Shown: positions 16,133 through 23,825 of the stretch, piece by piece
Layout of the letters: each line of letters begins with the position of its first letter
Numbering within the stretch: position 1 is the stretch's first letter
Source of the DNA: Pirellulaceae bacterium
GTDB taxonomy: Bacteria > Planctomycetota > Planctomycetia > Pirellulales > Pirellulaceae
NCBI GenBank assembly: GCA_022448315.1
Contig: JAKVCA010000022.1
Location: forward strand, 1 to 64,000
Direction: 5' to 3'
Length of the DNA: 64,000 nt
Made by a program: the position numbers and the translations under genes
The notes under the pieces: generated by a model
Told to the model about the DNA's origin: nothing
The model's input: only the letters and a program-made list of their open reading frames with translations
Databases searched by the model: none

Positions 16133-17047
16133 TTACTCGTCGCTTGGCGGCTTGCGGATGGACAGACTATTGTCCCATTTCAGCTTCTCCGCGAGCCCCG
16201 TCACGTAGCTCCAATCACTCCGCTCTTCTTCATAGACAATCAGCCCAGAGCGTTCCAAGGCCATCGCGATGACCTGAGGCATATCCAAGACTCCCTCCGT
16301 GCCTAAGAGATTTGGCCCTTCCGATAGGGAGTTAGGCGGGTCGTAAAGATCCATGCGATGGACGTCAGGCTCGAAAAGCGATGCAAACAGCATATTTCCT
16401 GCCATGCGACCACCAGCTTGCAGCCAAAGTTGAGTCTCTGGCATATCACCCTCGTCGCGGAGCGCCTGGATCGCTCGGCGAATATCCCAAACTCGCATCG
16501 CATCGAGAGTCTGACCCTTTCCGGCCAACTCCCGTTCGACGAGCTTTTGCTGCTCTGCGTCAAGCTCTGGTTCTCCGATGCCACGAGGAGCGACATAGGC
16601 CATCGACCATTTGAATGAGCGATACATACCTTTCATTTGCAGGAATGCTTCTTCGTCGGCCGGAGGCAGATCCTCGCCCCCCAGTTCTTCTTCGAAACCT
16701 GGTCGCATTGTCGCCAGGAAATCCTCCCAGCCTTCTTCGTCCAAAGGGTTCAGGACGACCAAGTCCGGGGTACGAAGACCTGGGAAGTTGGTGATGTAGA
16801 GCGTCAATTTTGTATCGTCATCACTGACAAATTCGATCGCTCGCAGCTCCACGCCGTTGTGTATCTCTTCGAACACCGTTTTCGCTTCAAGCGGCAAATC
16901 ACCCTTTGGCCAACCCGCAAAAGTTCGCTCCCGCAATTGCTGCATCCACCCGTCACGAGCAACGGCCCAACTCTCCTCCGAATCAGGCAGATCTTGTTGA
17001 GCGAGAGCGCCGGACGGCATGGATGACGCGACACACAAGGCATACAT
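16133..17047 (-). CDS. exported alpha/beta-hydrolase-like protein, N-terminally short
   Basis: The frame is open to 17224, but ATG 17047 gives a 304-residue protein starting with a signal-like segment (MYALCVASSMPSGALAQQ). The longer start would also run through the operator at 17193-17207. The body (LRERTFAGWP, VELRAIEFVSDDDTKLTLYI, DLVVLNPLDEEGWEDFL, MAYVAPRGIGE, DAMRVWDIRRAIQALR, LWLQAGGRMAGNMLFASLFE) resembles the C-terminal half of large planctomycete esterase/prolyl-oligopeptidase-like proteins. A normal nucleophile elbow (GxSxG) is missing: the equivalent reads AGGRMAG. It may be a truncated or non-catalytic relative. Confidence 0.7.
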   Translation of the reverse strand: MYALCVASSMPSGALAQQDLPDSEESWAVARDGWMQQLRERTFAGWPKGDLPLEAKTVFEEIHNGVELRAIEFVSDDDTKLTLYITNFPGLRTPDLVVLNPLDEEGWEDFLATMRPGFEEELGGEDLPPADEEAFLQMKGMYRSFKWSMAYVAPRGIGEPELDAEQQKLVERELAGKGQTLDAMRVWDIRRAIQALRDEGDMPETQLWLQAGGRMAGNMLFASLFEPDVHRMDLYDPPNSLSEGPNLLGTEGVLDMPQVIAMALERSGLIVYEEERSDWSYVTGLAEKLKWDNSLSIRKPPSDE

Positions 17048-17170
17048 CGCGAGGCGCCATTGGCGGATACGCGTAGGCAGAGTCGAAGAGAGTCTTCGTA
17101 GTTGCTGCACGGCTCGATACTCCAAAGACAAAGTTCGGCTTCTTGACGGACTTCCGAGACGACACACCAG

Positions 17171-17227
17171 TTGACACCCAAGCCAACACGGATGAGAATT
17201 ACTCTTATTGAGACTCGAAATCAATAA
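17171..17227 (+). promoter_or_regulatory. promoter with Fur-like box for the metal ABC operon
   Basis: TTGACA (17171-17176) and GAGAAT (17194-17199) are 17 nt apart. A 7-1-7 inverted repeat TGAGAAT-T-ACTCTTA (17193-17207, 5 of 7 positions symmetric) overlaps the -10. A second inverted repeat TTATTGA-N9-TCAATAA (17205-17211, 17221-17227) overlaps the expected transcript start. This arrangement suits repression by a Fur/Zur/Mur-type regulator when metal is plentiful. The leader to the ATG at 17266 is about 60 nt. Confidence 0.6.
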
Positions 17228-17265
17228 GCATTTTAGCGAATCCTTACGAACGATGGCAGATTACC

Positions 17266-18225
17266 ATGCAAAGAATAGCCGTTCTGGCCTTTTTCTCGCT
17301 GACGCTCCTTGCGGCAGGCTTTCTCTTCACCGGCTGTGGGGCCACCGATTCATCGTCGGGAGGCTCGGGCGACGGTCAGAAATGGGTCGCCACCACCGGA
17401 CATGTTTATGATGCGTTGTCCCGAATCTCGGAAGGGACGGAGGTCGAAATCAAGCTGCTTTGCGGGCCCGGGATTGATCCGCACTCCTACGCGGCAAGCA
17501 CATCAGATGTAAAATCGATGGCCGGTGCTGACGCGATCTTCTTCAATGGTTTTCACCTCGAGGCAAGATTGCACGAGCTGCTGCATCATGAATTCGCTGA
17601 CAAGTCGTGGTCAATGGCAAGCGTCTTTCCCAAAGAAGCTCGCCTGGACTGGGTCGAGGATGGCGAGATCGATCCCGAAGCGCCATTCGATCCACATATC
17701 TGGAATCATCTTCCAGCTTGGGCGACCTGCGTCGAAGAATTGACTGAGAAGGTTGCCGAAATCGACCCCAAGAATGCGGACACCTACAGCAAGAATGGCG
17801 AGAAGTATGTTGCTGAAATCAAAGCGATGCACGAAACTGCCAAAGCGAAATTCGAGTCGATTCCGAAAGAGACACGTGTCCTGGTAAGCGCTCACGACGC
17901 TTTCAACTACTTTGCCAAGGTCTACGGTTTCGAAACGGTCGCAGTGCTGGGCATCGGTAATGATGCGGAAGCGGATGTAAAAACGATGCGAGACGTTTCC
18001 AAAACGATTTGCGATCGCAAGGTCCCGGTGATCTTCTTGGAAACGATCACCAATCCGAAAGTGACCGAAGCACTGCAAGAATCGTGTGCCGCACGCGATT
18101 GGTCGGTTAAGATAGCCGAACAGCCTTTGTATTCGGATGATCTTGGAAGCGAAGCTCCCCAGAATACGTTTCTTGGTGCATTCGAATCGAACGTGAATCT
18201 GATTGCCGAGTCACTTGGGGAATAG
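17266..18225 (+). CDS. metal ABC transporter substrate-binding lipoprotein (TroA/ZnuA class)
   Basis: A 319-residue lipoprotein: signal peptide with lipobox LFTGC (Cys24). The cluster A-I metal site is complete in the order His73 (DPHSY), His144 (FDPHIWN), His210 (VSAHDAFNYF) and Asp291 or Asp292. An HHHD set like that of TroA fits Zn or Mn rather than the HHED set of Mn-only proteins. There is no long His-rich loop of the ZnuA kind. It delivers the ion to the permeases encoded next and is probably regulated by the box upstream. First gene of a four-gene operon. Confidence 0.93.
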   Translation: MQRIAVLAFFSLTLLAAGFLFTGCGATDSSSGGSGDGQKWVATTGHVYDALSRISEGTEVEIKLLCGPGIDPHSYAASTSDVKSMAGADAIFFNGFHLEARLHELLHHEFADKSWSMASVFPKEARLDWVEDGEIDPEAPFDPHIWNHLPAWATCVEELTEKVAEIDPKNADTYSKNGEKYVAEIKAMHETAKAKFESIPKETRVLVSAHDAFNYFAKVYGFETVAVLGIGNDAEADVKTMRDVSKTICDRKVPVIFLETITNPKVTEALQESCAARDWSVKIAEQPLYSDDLGSEAPQNTFLGAFESNVNLIAESLGE

Positions 18226-18243
18226 CGGTTGGTGCTGGGTTAA

Positions 18244-18978
18244 ATGGACATTGCAATTGAGACTCAGCAGTTGACGGTTGCCTATGGCGCTCAGCCTGCG
18301 CTGTGGAACGTCAACGTCGAGATTCCCTCGCTTGGCATCACGGGCATCATTGGCCCCAACGGGGCCGGTAAGAGTACTCTTCTAAAAGCCATCCTGGGCA
18401 ACGTTCCTAGGCTTTCGGGCCACGTTACCTTGCACCGAACCGATGAGGCCGGTTCGGCCGCGATTGGATATGTCCCGCAACGTAGCGCGGTCGACTGGGA
18501 TTTCCCAACCACGGTTTTCGATCTCGTGATGATGGGAACGTACGGCCGCTTGCGTTGGTTCCAGCGGCCCGGCAAGCGGGAACGCGAACAAACGCGACAA
18601 GCTCTTCAGCAGGTGCACATGGAAGAATTCGCTGATCGGCAGATCGGCGAGTTATCGGGTGGCCAACAGCAACGAGTTTTTCTGGCGCGAGCATTCGTGC
18701 AGCGAGCGTCCATTTATCTGATGGACGAACCGTTTGCCGGCGTGGATGCAAAGACGGAAAACATGTTGATCGAGATTCTTCATCAGCTTCGCGATGAGGG
18801 AAATACAATCGTCTTGGTCCATCACGATCTGACAACGGTCAAAGACTACTTTGATCACGTTGTGCTGTTGAATCGCAAGCTGGTCGCTTGTGGTACGACT
18901 CCCCAAACCTTCACCGCGGAAAACATCGAGCTCGCATATGGCGTCGCGGGCAAGCAACTGTTGAGTCGAATATCGTGA
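18244..18978 (+). CDS. metal ABC transporter ATPase (ZnuC/MntB class)
   Basis: A 244-residue nucleotide-binding subunit: Walker A GPNGAGKST (residues 37-45), Q-loop YVPQRSAVDWDFP, signature LSGGQQQR, Walker B IYLMDEP, D-loop and switch His (LVHHDL). The VDWDFP sequence after the Q-loop is typical of Mn/Zn/Fe chelate-type importers. It starts 18 nt after the binding-protein gene, and its stop overlaps the GTG start of the first permease (GTGA, 18975-18978). Cytoplasmic side of the importer. Confidence 0.95.
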   Translation: MDIAIETQQLTVAYGAQPALWNVNVEIPSLGITGIIGPNGAGKSTLLKAILGNVPRLSGHVTLHRTDEAGSAAIGYVPQRSAVDWDFPTTVFDLVMMGTYGRLRWFQRPGKREREQTRQALQQVHMEEFADRQIGELSGGQQQRVFLARAFVQRASIYLMDEPFAGVDAKTENMLIEILHQLRDEGNTIVLVHHDLTTVKDYFDHVVLLNRKLVACGTTPQTFTAENIELAYGVAGKQLLSRIS

Positions 18979-19862
18979 GCGAATTTTGGAGTGACTACAC
19001 GGTACGCGTTGTTGTCTTCGGCAGTGCGCTCATTGGAGCGGTCAGCGGAGCGCTAGGTTGCTATGCGTATCTTCGTCGCCAAAGTCTGATTGGTGACGTT
19101 GTTGCTCACTCCTCACTTCTTGGAATCGTGAGTGCTTTTTGGGGCGCCTTTTTGTTGACCGGGTCCGGCAACAAATCTCTGTGGGTTATCATTCCCGGCG
19201 CGATCGTCGCAGGGTTGGCGGCACTCTTATTGACTCGAGCTGTCACCGGTCTGACGCGCATCAAAGAAGATGCTGGATTGGGCGTGATGCTCGCCATTTT
19301 CTTTGGGACCGGCATGATGTTGCTTCGCTGGCTACAACGAGCGCAACCACCGATTCCAGGCAGGAGCAGTCTCGATGGCTACCTATTCGGGATGTCAGCG
19401 GCGATGACAAGTCAGGATTTATGGATGATTGGATTAATAGGTGCGGCCGCAGTGATCACGATGCTGCTGTTTTGGTCGCGACTGAAGATTCTCACGTTTG
19501 ATCCGGAGTACGCGGCCGGCTTGGGTTTGCCGGTTCGCCGACTCGAATTGCTCTTGCTCTGCTTGATGGTGATTGGAATCGTCGTCGGTCTGCAGATCGC
19601 CGGTGTGGTGCTGATGATCTCGCTGCTGGTTGCTCCTGCCGCGGCGGCGAGACAGTGGACGCATCATCTTGGAAAGATGGTTGGACTCGCTTCGACGATT
19701 GGCGCGATTTGCGCTGCCGGCGGAGCGCTCCTAAGCGCTGTGTTCAGCCATTTGCCGACGGGGCCGGTCATTGTTGCCTTGGTGACATTGGCATTCGTCG
19801 CGTCTGTCCTCTGTTCGCCAAGTCGCGGCCTCCTATTTAGGAGACGGTTCGTTGTGGATTGA
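18975..19862 (+). CDS. metal ABC transporter permease 1 (ZnuB/TroC class)
   Basis: I chose GTG 18975, overlapping the ATPase stop; the frame is open to 18888. The 295-residue protein has about eight membrane helices and the family marks: LGCYAYLRRQSLIGDVVAHSSLL (cytoplasmic coupling and first helices), LTRIKEDAGLGVMLAIFFGTG, LKILTFDPEYAAGLG, and VVLMISLLVAPAAAARQWT. With permease 2 it forms a heterodimeric channel, as in TroC/TroD systems. Confidence 0.93.
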   Translation: MSEFWSDYTVRVVVFGSALIGAVSGALGCYAYLRRQSLIGDVVAHSSLLGIVSAFWGAFLLTGSGNKSLWVIIPGAIVAGLAALLLTRAVTGLTRIKEDAGLGVMLAIFFGTGMMLLRWLQRAQPPIPGRSSLDGYLFGMSAAMTSQDLWMIGLIGAAAVITMLLFWSRLKILTFDPEYAAGLGLPVRRLELLLLCLMVIGIVVGLQIAGVVLMISLLVAPAAAARQWTHHLGKMVGLASTIGAICAAGGALLSAVFSHLPTGPVIVALVTLAFVASVLCSPSRGLLFRRRFVVD

Positions 19863-20922
19863 AGCCTGGACACTAGCGATTGCTGTCGTGACGGCCGTCA
19901 GTTGCGCGCTGTGTGGAAGCCTGCTGCTCGTCGCGAGGAAGTCGATGGTCAGCGAAGGGTTAAGTCACGCCGTCTTGCCCGGACTGGTGCTCGCCTTCGT
20001 GTTGACTCGCGACTATAACTCGCCTTGGCTCATTCTGTCGGCCGCAGCCAGTGGAATGATCATGGTTTGGCTTACGCAGGTTGTAAGTCGGTCTGGGTTG
20101 GTCGACGACGATGCGGGCTTAGGAATTGTCTTCGCCGGAATGTTTAGCTTGGGCATTTTGCTGGTTAGCGCAAAACTCCGAAACACTCATTTTCACGCTA
20201 GCTGCATTATCGACGGCAATCTCGCCTTGGCGGCCTTAGATCGGCTGGAAGTCGGGGGCTATGATCTAGGGCCTCGTTCTTGGATTGTGATGAGCGTTGT
20301 GCTGCTTGTCGTTGTGGTGTTCGTCACGATAGCCTACAAGGAACTGAAGATCGGGATCTTTGACCCGATCCTTGCTGGGAGGTTTGGACTCCGTCCGACG
20401 CTACTGCAGGTTTGCTGGCTCGGCGTCGTTTCGATCACAACGGTAGCCGCCTTCGATGTCGCGGGCTCGATCCTGATCGTCGCTCTCATGATTGCCCCAC
20501 CAGCAGCAGCGTACTTGCTTACTGATCGATTGAACCGACTGCTGATCATTGCGTCGATCATTGCGATCCTGAGCTCAATCGGAGGCTTCTATTTGGCCAT
20601 CGCCTTGGATGTGGCACCGGCAGGCCCAATTGCATCCTTTGCCGGCATGGTCTTCCTTTTCGTATTTGCGTTCGCTCCGGGTCGCGGATTCCTGGCAGCC
20701 TGGTTGCGACGCTCCAGGCAACGCACGATCACAAGTGAGCTACTCGTCCTCGAATTTGTTTCGCAAGGCGGAGAAGATCCGCTTGACCAAATCTGTATCC
20801 CTCATCGTGAACGCATTCGAATCTTGAAACGCCTGCGGCAGAAGGGGCTGATTCAAGCTGGTGTCGGAGAACTTACCTTGACCCATGAAGGGAAGCTCCG
20901 CTTAGAGGACGCGTTCAGGTGA
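19852..20922 (+). CDS. metal ABC transporter permease 2 with C-terminal winged-helix-like tail
   Basis: TTG 19852 has AGGAG 8 nt upstream and overlaps permease 1 by 11 nt. Residues 1-280 are a second ZnuB/TroD-type permease (LVARKSMVSEGLSHAVLPG, DDDAGLGIVFAGMF, ELKIGIFDPILAGRFG, GSILIVALMIAPPAAAYLL). Residues about 294-353 form an extra cytoplasmic tail (ITSELLVLEFVSQGG, RERIRILKRLRQKGLI, LTLTHEGKLRLEDA) that reads as a winged helix like the DNA-binding part of MarR/DtxR-type regulators. Such fused tails are, as I recall, seen in other planctomycete permeases. It could sense or tether; DNA binding is not shown. Confidence 0.9.
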   Translation: MWIEAWTLAIAVVTAVSCALCGSLLLVARKSMVSEGLSHAVLPGLVLAFVLTRDYNSPWLILSAAASGMIMVWLTQVVSRSGLVDDDAGLGIVFAGMFSLGILLVSAKLRNTHFHASCIIDGNLALAALDRLEVGGYDLGPRSWIVMSVVLLVVVVFVTIAYKELKIGIFDPILAGRFGLRPTLLQVCWLGVVSITTVAAFDVAGSILIVALMIAPPAAAYLLTDRLNRLLIIASIIAILSSIGGFYLAIALDVAPAGPIASFAGMVFLFVFAFAPGRGFLAAWLRRSRQRTITSELLVLEFVSQGGEDPLDQICIPHRERIRILKRLRQKGLIQAGVGELTLTHEGKLRLEDAFR

Positions 20923-21274
20923 TGGCGGACGAATTGCACGTCAAGGTGCGTCGCGGAATCGAAAAGGCATAGCAAGACTCACTTCTTGAATACCGCGATC
21001 GTGCGCCGTTGATCAGATGGTACCAGGCTACCGCGAATCACTCCGGACCAGAAAACTGTCGCGGACACTATTCGAGCTCTCGAAGTACAAAAAACATCAT
21101 CGTCCGTCGCACGTTGTTGGACTGGGCCGCGTAACACATTCAGGTCGCGCGGACTAATCTTGAAGTGTGGGCAATTGCCTGGCCGAACTTGACATGATCT
21201 CCTCTTCCGGCCTGCCTGCCAGGGATGAACGAATCGACCACTTTGCTCGTAAGCTAAATTCGACTTGTCGACCG
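20923..21274. other. gene-free stretch after the ABC operon
   Basis: About 350 bp with only very short ORFs. It leads into an IS66 scar and looks like decaying sequence. No terminator was found directly after the permease gene. Confidence 0.4.
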
Positions 21275-21420
21275 GTAATATTTCAGCACGCGTTCCGCCG
21301 CGTTGTTCTCCATTGGAACCGCGCCCGATTCGAGGAACCGTGTGAACGATTCCCAGCGATTGAGCATGTAGTTGATCAAGGCGTGACAGCGCTTGATGTC
21401 GCCGGTGAGTTTAGCCGCGT
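21275..21420 (-). pseudogene. IS66-family transposase C-terminal fragment
   Basis: The translation AKLTGDIKRCHALINYMLNR, then WESFTRFLESGAVPMENNAAERVL matches the conserved end of IS66 TnpC (the final catalytic Glu region, NNAAER). Upstream and downstream parts are missing and the frame turns into unrelated residues within a few codons on both sides. It is a scar of an insertion sequence, not an active element; no terminal repeats were seen. Confidence 0.75.
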
Positions 21421-21815
21421 CTCGGAAAAATACGAGGTGGACCGGTATCACTAGTCTCGGCATGCAGTTCCAAGAAGCATCCTTCCAACTCTGGAACGCC
21501 ATTATTGAATAACGCGGACGATGCATCATTTGATACTGCCTCTCGATGAACGCCCGCCCAAACAAACAAAGCATTGCTGGCAATGCTGTATGCCGTTGCT
21601 TTCGAGCGGTCACCTCGGTAACGAGAGTTGGCGACCTGCAATTCCGATCGATTTGCAGCGATGGCTCGTAATGTCTCCATATCTTTTCGAAATGTCGGTT
21701 GAGTACGAGGCAGGTACTTCAGCTCGACCAGATCGATGATCTGGCGAGAATTGCAGATTACGATGTCGGGAACCAAAGTCTTGCTGCCGGAGGAAGTTGT
21801 AAAAATTTGCCCCAC
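21411..21815 (-). pseudogene. fragment of a PD-(D/E)XK-nuclease-like protein
   Basis: A 134-codon frame. Residues 13-125 look like genuine protein: KTLVPDIVICNSRQIIDLVE followed by LKYLPRTQPTFRKDMETLRA gives the D-(x)n-E-x-K pattern of PD-(D/E)XK nucleases, then NALFVWAGVHREAV and LEGCFLELHAET. A full nuclease would need a longer N-terminal region, which is absent. The C-terminus runs into the IS66 scar near 21430. Likely a truncated gene whose remainder was lost with the transposon events. It could still be a short intact protein. Confidence 0.5.
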
Positions 21816-21843
21816 CCCATGCTTTTAGGAACGGGGATTAGAT

Positions 21844-21882
21844 GAAAAAGGGCCAGCTGCCCTTGGAGCAACTGGCCTCTTT
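21844..21882 (-). terminator. intrinsic terminator, minus strand
   Basis: On the minus strand GGCCAGTTGC pairs with GCAGCTGGCC (21877-21851, one mismatch) and is followed by CTTTTT. It lies 170 nt after the stop of the His/Glu-rich gene and probably ends that transcript. Confidence 0.7.
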
Positions 21883-22045
21883 CTAAATTTACCGAATGCC
21901 TGGAAATGTAACTGACTACCCAAACAACAACGACTCACCAAGAGTCAGCTTGTATCGAGTATCGAGTACTCGCAAAGATTCCCGAACGCGTTACCTCTTT
22001 GCGATCGCTTCGAAAACCAGGACTTGCGAGGTTTAACGCAAAAAC

Positions 22046-23272
22046 TTAGCGCCGATCGAACTGCTCCCGCATCCCATGAAGCTGCTCTCTAAGTTCATTC
22101 ACCTCGTTTCGCAGCTCCTCGATGAGCATCATCGCCTCGTGAGGAAACTCATCGTGATGCGTCTCTTCATGATGCTGTTCGTGCCGCTCGTGCATTTCCC
22201 GCTCCAAGGCCTCTGCCTCCTGATGAAGTTGTTCCGACATCTCACCACGTCCCGCCTGAGCCAAGAGCTCAGCCGCTTGATGCAACTTTGCAATCTGGTG
22301 GTCCATCTCATGATTTTCATCCGACTCATGATGCATCTCCTGAAAGTGGTGTTCCCCTTCTGGCGGATGCCCAAGCATCTCATGAATCTCAGGTAGATGC
22401 TCATGGAACGTCCGAGTCAGCTCCTCGGCAGCGTGTCCGAGCTCATCAATGGGATCTCGCCGGGTCTCAATCGCTTCCAGAATCTCCATGGCGCGATCGC
22501 GAAGCTGTCGGACGTGATGAGCGGGTTCCTCGTGCTCTCGATGTGCAAGTTCGTCGCCGACTCGCTCAAGTTCCTGTGACATATGATGAAGGTGTTCAAC
22601 GAGTTGCCCGACTTCACGCGGTCCTTCACGCGGGCCTTCATATGGTCCTTCGTAATGTCCTTCGTAATGTCCCTCGTAAGGTCCTTCATGCCCATGCTCT
22701 CGCGACTCGCCTTCTCGCCTTTCATCGTGGTCGTGTCGCGCCCGCTCCATCTCCTCGCGCTGATTCATCATTTCATGACGCATTCGCTCGGCGCGCTCTA
22801 GCTCATGATCGACATCAAGGTACCTTTCCCCTTCTTCACCATGATGGCCCTCATGCTGCCGCTCCTCGAAATGTCGTCGCATTTCGTCTGCCTCACGACG
22901 CGCTTCGCGTGCCTCAGCTTCCAGATGCTCACGCTCTTCACGATTCCGGTTGAGCTCTTCTTCCATCCTCTGGTTGGCCCTTTCGAGCTCTTGGGAATAA
23001 AGTTGAGCATCCGCGAGTTGACGCTCTAGCTGGCCGAGTCGCTCTCGCACACGCTGCATAAGCTCCTGCTCAGCTCCTCCCTGCCGAGGGCCGTTGTCGC
23101 CTCGACGCTGTGGCGTGGGTTGATCGCGCTCCGGAGCGTCATCACGCTCACGCTCCTGTCGGCGTTCAACTTGAGGTTCGCGTTCGCGATCTCGGTCCTG
23201 AGCCGATGAATCTTGAGATACCTGGCCTCCCATAAAGACGACGGCGACAATCCATAAGCAACTGCGTTTCAT
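22046..23272 (-). CDS. exported His/Glu/Arg-rich coiled-coil protein with EGxY repeats
   Basis: ATG 23272 has GAGGAAAG upstream; the frame continues to 23308. The 408-residue product has a signal peptide (MKRSCLWIVAVVFMGGQ) and then is almost entirely charged. It contains an Arg/Asp/Glu region, a heptad-rich coiled coil (about residues 80-190), a tandem tetrapeptide block of EGHY/EGPY/EGPR units (about 205-235) and a helical His/Glu-rich remainder, ending in another coiled coil (EELRNEVNELREQLHGMREQ). Many His with Glu suggest metal binding, consistent with the metal-transport island to its left, but no named family is recognised. Confidence 0.8.
   Translation of the reverse strand: MKRSCLWIVAVVFMGGQVSQDSSAQDRDREREPQVERRQERERDDAPERDQPTPQRRGDNGPRQGGAEQELMQRVRERLGQLERQLADAQLYSQELERANQRMEEELNRNREEREHLEAEAREARREADEMRRHFEERQHEGHHGEEGERYLDVDHELERAERMRHEMMNQREEMERARHDHDERREGESREHGHEGPYEGHYEGHYEGPYEGPREGPREVGQLVEHLHHMSQELERVGDELAHREHEEPAHHVRQLRDRAMEILEAIETRRDPIDELGHAAEELTRTFHEHLPEIHEMLGHPPEGEHHFQEMHHESDENHEMDHQIAKLHQAAELLAQAGRGEMSEQLHQEAEALEREMHERHEQHHEETHHDEFPHEAMMLIEELRNEVNELREQLHGMREQFDRR
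22618..22690 (-). repeat. 12-bp tandem repeat encoding EGxY units
   Basis: The unit reads GTCCTTCGTAAT on the plus strand, with small variations, and recurs about six or seven times. It encodes the tetrapeptide repeats EGHY, EGPY and EGPR of the gene at 22046-23272, and keeps the reading frame. Confidence 0.75.
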
Positions 23273-23825
23273 GATCTTTCCTCGATTACGATGTGATCTG
23301 TCGGACAATACTCGGCCCCATGGGTCAATTCACGACCGTTGAACGGTCGGTCCACATTCTCGACGCTCGTGGGACACCTCCCAGTTGCAGGACACCCGGA
23401 ATGCCGAGCGGACTTGTCAGCTTCTCGGCTCAGGATGGCAGGGTCTTTGCCATCTCAGCCCGTGATTATTGCAAACGTTGGCGTGCGGACATTTTCTCGT
23501 TGCGGGCACCTTCTCGCGAAGGGCACAACGTCGGGGCTTCACGTGGTCTGCCCATCATAAACACAAGCGTCCCGAGAGAGAAACATCGAACGCTTGAACG
23601 CTGCAAACAAGCGGCACTTTCTAAAGCCCCCGCGGAGTGTGAAAGTACTTTTCCCGTCCCGCTGCCGACCCGAAATTCAGGGACCTGAAGAACGCGATGA
23701 GCCAATCCGCTGACTTCGGATGGAAGATTTGTCTCCCTGAGGCTTGCCAGCGTCTGCAAAATGAACTTGAAAAGAGATCAGGAGTCCGCTTGCGGATGCC
23801 CCGCTTGCCCGATGAGTCGGATTGC
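23273..23825. other. gene-free stretch
   Basis: About 550 bp between two minus-strand genes. The 131-codon plus-strand ORF in it has no ribosome site and no recognisable domain. It should contain the promoter of the His/Glu-rich gene, but I cannot point to one. Confidence 0.4.

Noticed and set aside
22288-22953. 221-codon plus-strand ORF
   Set aside because: Antisense shadow of the repeat-rich His/Glu protein; low-complexity coding opens other frames.
23293-23688. 131-codon plus-strand ORF in a gap
   Set aside because: No ribosome site, no domain, composition like random translation.
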